From: Helicobacteraceae bacterium
GTDB lineage: Bacteria; Campylobacterota; Campylobacteria; Campylobacterales; Sulfurimonadaceae
Reading direction: 5' to 3'
NCBI GenBank assembly: GCA_015484575.1
Contig: WFND01000173.1
Location: forward strand, 1 to 39,291
DNA length: 39,291 bases
The position numbers and the translations under genes were made by a program. Positions within the stretch are counted from its first letter, which is position 1. Every line of letters starts with the position of its first letter. Under the pieces are notes generated by a model. The model worked only from the letters and a program-made list of their open reading frames with translations, had not been told where the DNA came from and made no database searches. Below are positions 16,132-24,409 of the stretch, one piece after another.

Positions 16132-17834
16132 TTCATCTGTATCTTAAAATTGACTCTTCTTGAATTTTCTCTATCTTCATCTTTTTTCATAATTCGTTTA
16201 GCGTAGCTGTGTCCGTCACTGCTTAGTATCGTACTTAACCATTTTCTATACTGTTTTAATTGGTGGTCATTGTACATAAACTTTAAAACTTCAAAAGCAC
16301 GTTTTGAAGAGAGTTTCATATTTTTTAGATAGGAATTTTCAGCACTTAAACTGCCCCATTCGCTAGAGCTGTGTCCATTTACATGTAAGCTGTCTATCTT
16401 ATCTCTATATGGATAGAGGCAGGTGATAAGTTTTTTATTAAAGTGGTGTAAAAATGAGAACTGTTTTTGAGTCAAAAGATATTTTCCAGCTTTAAATCTC
16501 AGCTTCGTATCTGTAAGCTTGATTGTTAAATCTTCATCTATAGATATTTTTCCATCTCTTATCTCTTTGGCAAATGTTTTTAATAACTCATAATACAGTG
16601 AACCTTTTTCTGGGCTTATCTGTAGTGTTGAGCCGTCACGATGTAGCTTTATTACCCACATATCTGCTATCTCTGCACCTTTTTTGATGAGTTCTCCCGC
16701 TATTGCTATGTCTCCATTATGAAGCAGTGTTAGTGCATGAAATGTTGAACGTTCAAAGTTATCAAAAAAACGTTTCCATATAGGTTTGAGATGATTATCG
16801 AGTGTAATTGCCATAGCCTCTGTTTTCAATCTTGTATTACGGTGACCAACTCCTACTATAGCTCCATTTGAACGCTCTTTTATGTCGCTTAGGATATTTG
16901 TACCTTCTGTTGTTATATTGCACTCTTGGAGTATATTTTTTTGTAAATCAAATTTTATAAGTCTTGTCTGTTGAGCATGTTTTGAATCGTAGTAGCTGAT
17001 AGAAGTTAAAAAATTATTATCTCTAAGAGTGATGAGTCTATGGGCATTTAGTACGCCTTTTGATCTGTATCGGCGTAGCCATATCTTGTCTCCCTCTTCA
17101 CTAAGACGCATCAATGTTATATCTTGGGTAGAGCCTTGTGAAGTGTTTGCCAAGATAAGAAGAGTACCGTCAAAAGCTTCTGTTGCATCTATTGCTCTAT
17201 CGTCTGCTCTTGTACCGTACTTTTTACTCCAGATGATATTTCCCTCTTGATTAAAACGTGTCAAGTAGATGTCATTTAATCCTATACCTTGAGTGTATCT
17301 GTCATCTTTTCTGCTTCTTGAGGTCATAGATGAGCCGACAGCTAAAACACCACCGTCTCGAAGAGCTACAAGGCGATTCATTCTGTCGTAGTTTTTAGTT
17401 CCAAATTGTTTCTGAAATATTATCGAACCACCACTTGATAGCCTCAGTAAAAGTAACTTTCCATCTTGAGTATATCCACCGATAAAGTAGCCGTTGTCAC
17501 GACTTTTTATAACGCTTACGCCACGGTTAAATCTAGGAAGTTTATTTAAAAAATTGAAACTTATTTTGGCTTTTGAGTCAAGGCGTATTAGATGAAGTTG
17601 CTCTCCTTTGTTGGAGCTTATAGAGTCTAAATAGTCAAATGCAGATGTATAAGCGGTATTTGAGTCGGTATCTTGTCTGTAGTTTTGGGAGAATCCTACC
17701 GCACTGATTTGTCTGTCGTAATCTTGAGTTATATCAAATAAAACATCTTCAAACGGACCACTTATGATAGCAATATAGGGCTTTGCAAATAGATTTAGAG
17801 TAAAAATCAGTAGTAGAAAAATTGAGTGTTTCAT
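16125..17834 (-). CDS. Propeller-like outer-membrane protein with C-terminal OmpA domain
   Basis: The 569-residue protein has a signal peptide (about 1-17). Residues about 80-400 carry repeated units such as 'DGGVLAVGSS' and 'EGNIIWSKKYG', each with a polar turn and hydrophobic strands, typical of a beta-propeller. The last 120 residues resemble an OmpA C-terminal domain ('LHVNGHSSSEWGSLS', 'SSKRAFEVLKF', 'RENSRRVNFKI'), which binds peptidoglycan non-covalently. I infer an envelope protein tethered to the cell wall with a propeller facing the periplasm or outside. It lies 41 bases after the ankyrin gene; a TTACATGTAA copy sits in that gap and a second inside the OmpA domain. Confidence 0.78.
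   Translation of the reverse strand: MKHSIFLLLIFTLNLFAKPYIAIISGPFEDVLFDITQDYDRQISAVGFSQNYRQDTDSNTAYTSAFDYLDSISSNKGEQLHLIRLDSKAKISFNFLNKLPRFNRGVSVIKSRDNGYFIGGYTQDGKLLLLRLSSGGSIIFQKQFGTKNYDRMNRLVALRDGGVLAVGSSMTSRSRKDDRYTQGIGLNDIYLTRFNQEGNIIWSKKYGTRADDRAIDATEAFDGTLLILANTSQGSTQDITLMRLSEEGDKIWLRRYRSKGVLNAHRLITLRDNNFLTSISYYDSKHAQQTRLIKFDLQKNILQECNITTEGTNILSDIKERSNGAIVGVGHRNTRLKTEAMAITLDNHLKPIWKRFFDNFERSTFHALTLLHNGDIAIAGELIKKGAEIADMWVIKLHRDGSTLQISPEKGSLYYELLKTFAKEIRDGKISIDEDLTIKLTDTKLRFKAGKYLLTQKQFSFLHHFNKKLITCLYPYRDKIDSLHVNGHSSSEWGSLSAENSYLKNMKLSSKRAFEVLKFMYNDHQLKQYRKWLSTILSSDGHSYAKRIMKKDEDRENSRRVNFKIQMNR
16379..16388. repeat. TTACATGTAA palindrome, copy 8
   Basis: Exact copy inside the OmpA domain of the propeller-like gene, Leu-His-Val frame. 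Confidence 0.9.
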
Positions 17835-17857
17835 AAAGTATCTTTGTATATAAATTT

Positions 17858-17867
17858 TTACATGTAA
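17858..17867. repeat. TTACATGTAA palindrome, copy 9 (intergenic)
   Basis: Exact copy in the 41-base gap between the ankyrin gene and the OmpA-like gene, about 24 bases before the latter's ATG. Confidence 0.9.
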
Positions 17868-17875
17868 AGCAATTA

Positions 17876-19267
17876 TTATTCCCTATTTTCTTCCTCTTTA
17901 GCTCCATAATTTAGAAGAAGTGTTATGATTTTCTCTCTTTTGTGCTGTTTGGCTATCTTTATTGCGTTAAGATTTTGTTGTGAGGATAGATTTACATCTG
18001 CCCCTCTGCTTAGCAGTAGTTTTGAAACTTTATAGTGGTTATAATAGACACTAAACATCAAAGCACTCCAGCCAAATTTATCAAGCAGGTTTATCTTTGC
18101 ATAGTTGTTTATCAAGATATTAACAGCTTCATAACGTCCGAGTGAAGAGGCTATCATCAAGGTGGTACGCCCGTTTGTATCAAGATAATTAATCTTGGCA
18201 CCTAGCTGAATCAGTAACTCTAGGTGCAGTTTTAAGATGTGTGTCTGCATTTTTGATATTGTCATATATAGTGGAGTCCAACGTAGAGCATTTACGGGGA
18301 TATTTACATGAGCACCTTTTATGAGCAACTCTGTCTCGATAACTCTAAAATCATCTGCCTTGTCAGGGTGTTTTATGATTGCGTTGTGTGTTAGAGTTAG
18401 TGGTGTGTGAAGATTGCATGCGGTATTAACATTGGCTCCATTATCCATAAGAAGCCTAGCTGTTTTTGCATTTGTATGATATAAGGCTATGCACAGAGGT
18501 GTCTGTAAGTTTGAATTTTTATGTTCTAATGTCGCTCCTCTTTTTATCAACACAGATACAAGCTCTGTAGCGTCTTTGAATTTTGCCGCTATACTTAAGG
18601 CTGTATCTGAGTTGTTCTGTGTAGAGTCTATATTGATTTTTTTATTTAGCAGATAGACAACCGTGTCTATATCTCTGCTATATACGGCTAAATGTAGTAG
18701 ATTATATCCATGTTGGGTTGAGTGAAAGAGCTTTTTATCTGCGTTACATGTAAGAGATAGTCTTATTATGTTCGCTTTTTTTGCACTAACATAACATGGC
18801 TCATCCGGTATCTGTGAAAGGTGTAGGCTCTTGATATAGTCTAAAACTTTATCATCGCTTATATTATCTGCATCCGGTATCTTTGCACCATAATTTATTA
18901 AGAGTGCAATCATCTCAAAGTATTGCAACTTAATACTTACATGTAATGCACTATCACCTTTGGATGTAGCTATATTTACATCTGCACCGTGATTTAATAG
19001 ATATAGAGTAATATCTGGTTTTTTATGAATTATAGAGTATATAAGTGGTGGAAGATAAGTAGCGGTATGAAAATCAATATCAAAACCATCTCTGATTAAA
19101 TTATCCAAACTTTCTATGTCGCTGTTTTGTATGGCTTCATAAAATGTTTTATGAAGTTGTTGTGTTATATCTGATTCATAGTGTGTGTGCATAGGTGTTT
19201 TCAGTATCATAGCACTCTGTAAACGTTGTAAAAATGGCATCTGTAATGATAGCTCATTTTCACTCAT
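17876..19267 (-). CDS. Ankyrin-repeat protein
   Basis: The 463-residue protein is built of roughly ten ankyrin repeats with recurring 'GADVN', 'TPL..A' and 'LL..GA' motifs from about residue 55 to the end. No signal peptide is visible, so it is probably cytoplasmic; the repeats imply protein-protein binding. No catalytic domain is present. It precedes the OmpA/propeller gene on the same strand and may be cotranscribed. Two TTACATGTAA copies lie inside (Leu-Thr-Cys and Leu-His-Val frames) only about 190 bases apart, the closest pair in the window. The 5' region faces the divergent ATP-grasp operon. Confidence 0.88.
   Translation of the reverse strand: MSENELSLQMPFLQRLQSAMILKTPMHTHYESDITQQLHKTFYEAIQNSDIESLDNLIRDGFDIDFHTATYLPPLIYSIIHKKPDITLYLLNHGADVNIATSKGDSALHVSIKLQYFEMIALLINYGAKIPDADNISDDKVLDYIKSLHLSQIPDEPCYVSAKKANIIRLSLTCNADKKLFHSTQHGYNLLHLAVYSRDIDTVVYLLNKKINIDSTQNNSDTALSIAAKFKDATELVSVLIKRGATLEHKNSNLQTPLCIALYHTNAKTARLLMDNGANVNTACNLHTPLTLTHNAIIKHPDKADDFRVIETELLIKGAHVNIPVNALRWTPLYMTISKMQTHILKLHLELLIQLGAKINYLDTNGRTTLMIASSLGRYEAVNILINNYAKINLLDKFGWSALMFSVYYNHYKVSKLLLSRGADVNLSSQQNLNAIKIAKQHKREKIITLLLNYGAKEEENRE
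18744..18753. repeat. TTACATGTAA palindrome, copy 10
   Basis: Exact copy inside the ankyrin gene, Leu-Thr-Cys frame. Confidence 0.9.
18937..18946. repeat. TTACATGTAA palindrome, copy 11
   Basis: Exact copy inside the ankyrin gene, Leu-His-Val frame, 193 bases from copy 10. Confidence 0.9.
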
Positions 19268-19326
19268 CTTGCATAAGTTTTGCAGTTAATTCTCTCTTTT
19301 TAATAACATTTAAACTAATTAATACA

Positions 19327-19332
19327 TATAAT
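19327..19332 (+). promoter_or_regulatory. -10 box for the ATP-grasp/alpha-E operon
   Basis: A consensus TATAAT sits 28 bases before the TTG start at 19360 in the gap between divergent genes. No clear -35 is seen, as is usual in Campylobacterota. Confidence 0.4.
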
Positions 19333-19359
19333 AAAGGTAATTTATATTGGAGGTGTCAA

Positions 19360-20724
19360 TTGTTAGAGAAGAAAACAGCTCTACATGAGAAGTTTTGGGA
19401 GATTTATTCAAAACAAGACAGACGTAAAATTGATGAATTTAAGACTTATATGGATAAATTTGCCGTCAATTTCAATCTATACAAAGATGGAAATTTTATT
19501 GAGCAGTCTCTGCCTTTTGATGTTATTCCTAGAATTATCTCTAAAAAAGAGTTTGCCAAGATAGACAGAGGACTTCAGCAGAGAGTTAAGGCTTTAAATC
19601 TCTTTTTAGAAGATTTATATACAGATGCTAAAATAGTAAAAGAGGGTGTTATTCCTGAAACTTTTGTAAAAGAGGCGGCTGGATATTTAAAAGAGTTCAG
19701 AGGTTTCTCTCCATCGCAAAAAATTAGAGCTCACATAAACGGTATAGATTTGGTAAAAGACTCAAAAGATGATGAGTGGGTTATCTTAGAAGATAATCTC
19801 CGTGTTCCTAGCGGGTCTAGTTATCCTCTGTCTATTCGTGATACATACAGAAAAATATACCCGGATTTTTTTGAAAATTTAAAGATAGAGCCTATAAAAG
19901 CGTATCCTAATTATATTGCTGAGTCTATGGATTATGTAAATACGGGCGGTATAAATGTCGTACTTACTCCGGGACGCTTTAACTCTGCGTATTATGAGCA
20001 TAGTTATTTAGCAGAAAAATCCGGTGCACAGCTTGTTCGTCCTCATGAGCTTACCGTAGTGGATAAAAAGGTATATTTTAAAAATTACAACGGTAAGCTA
20101 GTTAGAGTAGGTTCTATATACAGAAGAACTGATGATGAGTTTATCGATCCTAAATTTTTTAATCCAGACAGTCTTATAGGTGTGCCGGGTCTTGTTGAAT
20201 CTTATCTTAGCGGTAATGTCGCTTTGATGAATGCCATAGGTAATGGAGTGGCTGATGATAAAGGAATATACTACTTTGTTCCTAAGATGATTAAATACTA
20301 TCTATCAGAAGAGCCTATCTTAAAAAATGCACCGACATATCTTCCATATTTTAAAGAAGATATGGAGTATGTATTTAACAATATGGAAAAACTTGTTATA
20401 AAAGATGTTGCAGAAGCCGGTGGATATGGTGTCTTGTTCGGTCATGAGATGACTGCACTTCAGATAGAGGACTTAAAGACAATTGTCAAAGCAAATCCAA
20501 GACGCTTTATCGCTCAAGAGCTTATAGAGTTTTATGATGAAAAGTGTTATCTAAGTGGTGATTTACATAGTAGAAAAGCAGATTTTAGAGCTTATGTTGT
20601 TATGGCAGAAGATATTAAAGTATGGCAGTGCGGATTGACACGTTATGCACTTGAAGAGGGTAACTATTTGGTAAACTCTTCACAAGGTGGCGGTTTTAAA
20701 GATACTTGGGTGATGGAGTTATAA
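19360..20724 (+). CDS. Circularly permuted ATP-grasp protein (type 2, COG2308-like)
   Basis: I place the start at TTG 19360, not at the in-frame ATG 19234, because GGAGGT (19349-19354) is an ideal ribosome binding site five bases upstream and the upstream extension would overlap the divergent ankyrin gene. The 454-residue product is a circularly permuted ATP-grasp ligase. Motifs include 'LTPGRFNSAYYEHSYLA', a GGYG phosphate loop (354-357), 'FIAQEL' and a terminal GGGFKDTW (443-450). Such enzymes join a carboxylate and an amine using ATP; the product of this family is unknown. It is followed one base later by an alpha-E gene, its usual partner. Together they form the split copy of the pair that is fused at 24410-26899. 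Confidence 0.88.
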   Translation: MLEKKTALHEKFWEIYSKQDRRKIDEFKTYMDKFAVNFNLYKDGNFIEQSLPFDVIPRIISKKEFAKIDRGLQQRVKALNLFLEDLYTDAKIVKEGVIPETFVKEAAGYLKEFRGFSPSQKIRAHINGIDLVKDSKDDEWVILEDNLRVPSGSSYPLSIRDTYRKIYPDFFENLKIEPIKAYPNYIAESMDYVNTGGINVVLTPGRFNSAYYEHSYLAEKSGAQLVRPHELTVVDKKVYFKNYNGKLVRVGSIYRRTDDEFIDPKFFNPDSLIGVPGLVESYLSGNVALMNAIGNGVADDKGIYYFVPKMIKYYLSEEPILKNAPTYLPYFKEDMEYVFNNMEKLVIKDVAEAGGYGVLFGHEMTALQIEDLKTIVKANPRRFIAQELIEFYDEKCYLSGDLHSRKADFRAYVVMAEDIKVWQCGLTRYALEEGNYLVNSSQGGGFKDTWVMEL

Positions 20725-20725
20725 T

Positions 20726-21382
20726 ATGGAGCAGTTAGTAACAGCAAATGTGGCAACAAACCTTTACTGGTTAGGAAGATATTTAGAACGAACAGAGACA
20801 ACTCTGTATAAGATACTAAAAGCGTATGATAAGATTATTGATGTTGATAAAAATGCCGGTTTAGATATGTATAAAAAGCTTGATATTGAGTTGAAATATA
20901 CAGATGCAAAGGATTTTTTACATGTAGCTATTCTTGGAGAACATGAATCCAACATCTTAGATATTTTAACTAACGCCAGAGAGAGTGCCATTATCTCACG
21001 TCACGGTATAGATACAGAAGCTTTTGGAGAGATTATAGAGCTTCATGCACTTTTTAAATCGATAGCAGATATAGATATTGATTATAAGTTGATAGATAAA
21101 GCCCGTTCTTTAATTCGTGAAATATGGGGAACACTATCAGAACGTGAACACAAAAACAATTCTGACGCTTTTATAAGATTTGGTAAACTTGTTGAGAGAG
21201 CAGATTTTAGAATAAGATTTGGTAAAGATGAAGATGTTACTTTAAGTATTATTCAAGATATAGACACTATCATTGAAACTCTTAAAGATGAAGACAGCAC
21301 CGTACAAGCACAGACGCAAGAGAGCAACAGAGATCTTCTAGCCATAGTAAATGCTAAAATTCATCAGGTTATAGTAGAGTAG
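20726..21382 (+). CDS. Alpha-E domain protein (COG2307-like)
   Basis: The 218-residue all-helical protein carries the alpha-E signature near its N-terminus, 'ATNLYWLGRYLERTE', followed by amphipathic helices to the end. Alpha-E proteins almost always accompany circularly permuted ATP-grasp ligases and transglutaminase-like genes, and are thought to be a partner in the same reaction or complex; no activity is established. GGAG at 20714-20717 lies eight bases before the ATG, inside the preceding gene, so translation is coupled. The gene ends two bases before the convergent diguanylate-cyclase/phosphodiesterase stop. Confidence 0.88.
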   Translation: MEQLVTANVATNLYWLGRYLERTETTLYKILKAYDKIIDVDKNAGLDMYKKLDIELKYTDAKDFLHVAILGEHESNILDILTNARESAIISRHGIDTEAFGEIIELHALFKSIADIDIDYKLIDKARSLIREIWGTLSEREHKNNSDAFIRFGKLVERADFRIRFGKDEDVTLSIIQDIDTIIETLKDEDSTVQAQTQESNRDLLAIVNAKIHQVIVE

Positions 21383-21384
21383 TT

Positions 21385-23454
21385 TTAATCACTAGTGCGT
21401 AAAAACTTTTTTTCAAGTTCATCTGCTTCTACAGGTCTGCTGTAGAAGTATCCTTGTATATTGTGACATTGGTTATTTATGAGAAAATCTTTCTGCTCTT
21501 TAGTCTCCACGCCTTCTGCTATAATTTTCAAATTAAGTGCTTTGGCTAGTGCTATGACAGCTTTTACAATTCCTACATCTTCTTCATCTTTAGGTAAATC
21601 TTTTACAAATGTTTGATCAATTTTTAGTTTGTTAATCGGAAATTTTTTCAGATATGCCAAAGATGAGTATCCTGTTCCAAAATCATCAACAGCTAGTTCA
21701 ATGCCAATTTTACTAATCTCTTGAAGTATTTTGATGGCTTTTTGAGGATTTTTCATAATTTGACTCTCTGTAACCTCTAGTTCAAGCCACTCTGCTTTAG
21801 AGCCGGTGTCACTCATAATAGATTGAAATACTTCAATAAAGTCCTCTTTTTGAAGTTGTTTAACTGCAAGATTCATGGCTAAGATACCGGGTTTTAAACC
21901 AGCTCTGTACCACTGCCCAATCTGTTTCATAGCTGTTTTCATAACAAATCTATCAATCTCAACAATAAGTCCTGTTGATTCTGCTAGTGGGATAAATTTT
22001 GCAGGAGATATTATGCCCATCTTGGGATGTTTCCATCTAACTAATGCCTCCATTCCAACTATTTTATCTTCAACAGCATCCATTTGTGGCTGATAATAGA
22101 CTACAAACTCCTCTTTTTGCAAGGCTTCTCTTAAACTAGCCTCCATTAAAACTCTCTCAAATGCAAGTTCTGTCATAGACTCATTATAAAATTGATAGTT
22201 GTTTCTACCTTCATCTTTTGCTTTGTACATTGCAGAGTCTGCAAATTTTAAGAGATCTTTGGTTGTATCCCCATCATCTGGAAATACGCTTATACCTATA
22301 CTGCTAGATACATATAGTTTATGATTATCTATATCTATGCTTTGAGATAGAGTATTTAAGATATTGTCTGCAACTATAGAAATATCTTTAGTATCTGATA
22401 AATTTTCCAATATTACGGTAAACTCATCTCCTCCAAGTCTAGCAAGAGTATCCTCTTTTCTTATACTTTTATGAAGTCTTTTTGTGACTACTTGTAGTAT
22501 TTCATCACCTATATCGTGTCCAAGAGAGTCGTTTATCTCTTTAAAATGGTCAAGGTCTATAAAAAAAAGAGCAACTTTTGAGTCGGCTCTTTTTGCTTTT
22601 TTCATAGCTTGAGAAAGTCTGTCTGTAAATAGAATTCTGTTAGGAAGTCCTGTAAGTGCATCATGGTGTGCTTGATAGTTGTATCTCTCTTTCTCTTTTT
22701 GCAATCTGCGTTGCACCTCTTTTTGAGCTGTTACGTTTCTTATAAACTCCATTTTACTTACTGTTCCGTCAGAATTTTTTATTGATGTTGCGACAATTTC
22801 AAATGATTCACCGTTTGGTGTTGTGGGTTCATAAGTGACTTTTTGATTTTTATCTATAACTTCATGAAGTTTACAGTATGGACAGGGGTCACTAAGCCCT
22901 GCTACACCAGAGTAACATACTTTGCCGATTTGATTGCCAAACCAGCTAATCATAGTCTTGTTCATATATCTTGTATTATAGTTTTCATCAACAACAAACA
23001 GACCTATGCCGATTTTATCTATAGCTTCTAAATACTGTTTTGTGTTGTAATTTGTCTCTTCAAGCTCTTTTAAGAGTCTCTTCTCTCGTTCAAGTGCCTC
23101 TACTCTTTTGGTAATATCAACCATGCTCCATAGAATTTCATTCGTCTCTTGTATAGGGTCACCTGCTATATGCACCCAAAATAGTGAACCGTCACTATGT
23201 TTAAACTGATAATCTATACCTAGAGCTTCACCTTTTAATACAGCATTGAAGGCTAACTCAGCAAATCTTAAAAAGCTTTCATGATTTACATGAAATATCT
23301 CCGCATCTGTACCCAAGAGAGTCTCTCTATCGTATCCAAACATCTTACAAAGAGCATCATTTACAAATAGATTTTTTCTATTTTTATCAACTACCAAGAT
23401 ACCTATATGAGAGTTATTTTTAAGTTGGTGTATCCAGTGAGTTTCCATATTCAT
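21385..23454 (-). CDS. PAS-PAS-GGDEF-EAL cyclic-di-GMP enzyme
   Basis: The 689-residue protein has PAS domains at about 10-120 and 140-245, a GGDEF domain with intact GGDEF (341-345) and I-site RKED (332-335), and an EAL domain with EAL at 469-471 and DDFGTGYSS (590-598). Both the synthesis and breakdown sites for cyclic-di-GMP look intact, so it may be bifunctional, with product-inhibited synthesis. The second PAS contains C180 and a CPYC pair (191-194), a cluster that could bind metal or sense redox. No transmembrane segment is seen, so the sensor is cytoplasmic. It is the last gene of the minus-strand amidoligase operon, 20 bases after the transglutaminase gene, with AAGGAG upstream. Confidence 0.92.
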   Translation of the reverse strand: MNMETHWIHQLKNNSHIGILVVDKNRKNLFVNDALCKMFGYDRETLLGTDAEIFHVNHESFLRFAELAFNAVLKGEALGIDYQFKHSDGSLFWVHIAGDPIQETNEILWSMVDITKRVEALEREKRLLKELEETNYNTKQYLEAIDKIGIGLFVVDENYNTRYMNKTMISWFGNQIGKVCYSGVAGLSDPCPYCKLHEVIDKNQKVTYEPTTPNGESFEIVATSIKNSDGTVSKMEFIRNVTAQKEVQRRLQKEKERYNYQAHHDALTGLPNRILFTDRLSQAMKKAKRADSKVALFFIDLDHFKEINDSLGHDIGDEILQVVTKRLHKSIRKEDTLARLGGDEFTVILENLSDTKDISIVADNILNTLSQSIDIDNHKLYVSSSIGISVFPDDGDTTKDLLKFADSAMYKAKDEGRNNYQFYNESMTELAFERVLMEASLREALQKEEFVVYYQPQMDAVEDKIVGMEALVRWKHPKMGIISPAKFIPLAESTGLIVEIDRFVMKTAMKQIGQWYRAGLKPGILAMNLAVKQLQKEDFIEVFQSIMSDTGSKAEWLELEVTESQIMKNPQKAIKILQEISKIGIELAVDDFGTGYSSLAYLKKFPINKLKIDQTFVKDLPKDEEDVGIVKAVIALAKALNLKIIAEGVETKEQKDFLINNQCHNIQGYFYSRPVEADELEKKFLRTSD

Positions 23455-23474
23455 CTGATTTCTCCTTCTTTAAA

Positions 23475-24407
23475 TTATTGCTGCGTTTGACTCTGCATTT
23501 GGCTCTGCATACTCTGTATCTCTTCTCTTCGTACATCAACCATAACGCTAAGTTCACTGTTTCCACTACTCATAACAACCCCTTTTAACGGTGAAATATC
23601 ATGATAATCTCTACCTGAACCCAAAAGTATATGCTGTTCACGCGGGATAAGATTATTTGTAGGGTCAAATTCAACCCATCCCGCATTTGGTATATAGAGT
23701 GCAAACCAAGCGTGTGAGGCATCTACTCCAAAAAGTTTCTCTTCTCCTTCTCGAGGCAGAGTCTCTATATATCCACTCATATATTTTGCAGGTAAACCGA
23801 TAGTTCTAAGTGCAGATATGGCAAACTGTGCAAAATCTTGACAGACCCCTTTTTTTGCTTCAAATATATCTTCTACGGGAGTGGTTATATCGCTAAAACC
23901 AGATAGAAATTCAAAATCACTATATATGCGTTGCATAAACTCATAAGATGCTTCAAAAATATCTCTGTTTTTATGAAATGATTCAAGAGTATAATCGGCT
24001 ATTCTAGTAGAGCCTATCGGGATTAGCTCTGATTCAAAAAGAAACTGTTTTGCATGTAAATCACTCTGTTGAAATTTGCTTAAACGCTCTATCGCTTTTT
24101 TATAAGTTATTGAGTTTGATTTTATGTAGTGTATATGATTATCTATGAGTTGCGGAAAAATTTTTACTTTTGATTTTCCTATAACCTCTAATGATTGATG
24201 TGGTTCACGTATAAGCGTATGAGAGTTTAAATTTCCAAACATATCTGTAAATTCATGCGACTCATAAGGCTCAGGAGAGATTTTGATAGTGAAATCCAAT
24301 AGCTTCTGATATGCTGTATCTTTGGGTTTTAATCTTGCTATATTATGGCTGAAGGTAGCTAGACTTTGATAATTAAATTTGGTTTGATGATAGATATTAT
24401 AGGTCAT
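23475..24407 (-). CDS. Transglutaminase-like protein with N-terminal beta domain
   Basis: The 310-residue protein has a bacterial transglutaminase N-terminal domain (about 1-85) and a papain-like core with the Cys-His-Asp triad C189 (GVCQDF), H232 (SHAW) and D248 (FDPTN). Such proteins cut or form amide bonds. No signal peptide is present. It is separated from the fused ATP-grasp/alpha-E gene by two bases and is thus in the same operon. The C-terminus is glutamine/serine rich ('SMQSQMQSQTQQ'), probably flexible. Confidence 0.88.
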   Translation of the reverse strand: MTYNIYHQTKFNYQSLATFSHNIARLKPKDTAYQKLLDFTIKISPEPYESHEFTDMFGNLNSHTLIREPHQSLEVIGKSKVKIFPQLIDNHIHYIKSNSITYKKAIERLSKFQQSDLHAKQFLFESELIPIGSTRIADYTLESFHKNRDIFEASYEFMQRIYSDFEFLSGFSDITTPVEDIFEAKKGVCQDFAQFAISALRTIGLPAKYMSGYIETLPREGEEKLFGVDASHAWFALYIPNAGWVEFDPTNNLIPREQHILLGSGRDYHDISPLKGVVMSSGNSELSVMVDVRREEIQSMQSQMQSQTQQ

Positions 24408-24409
24408 GT

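Noticed and set aside
19234-19359. N-terminal extension of the ATP-grasp gene back to ATG 19234
   Set aside because: It would overlap the divergent ankyrin gene, has no ribosome binding site and no similarity to the family; TTG 19360 has an ideal GGAGGT upstream.
22560-22567. T8/A8 run in the GGDEF gene as a contingency locus
   Set aside because: It encodes the conserved Phe-Phe-Ile-Asp core of GGDEF domains, so composition explains it.
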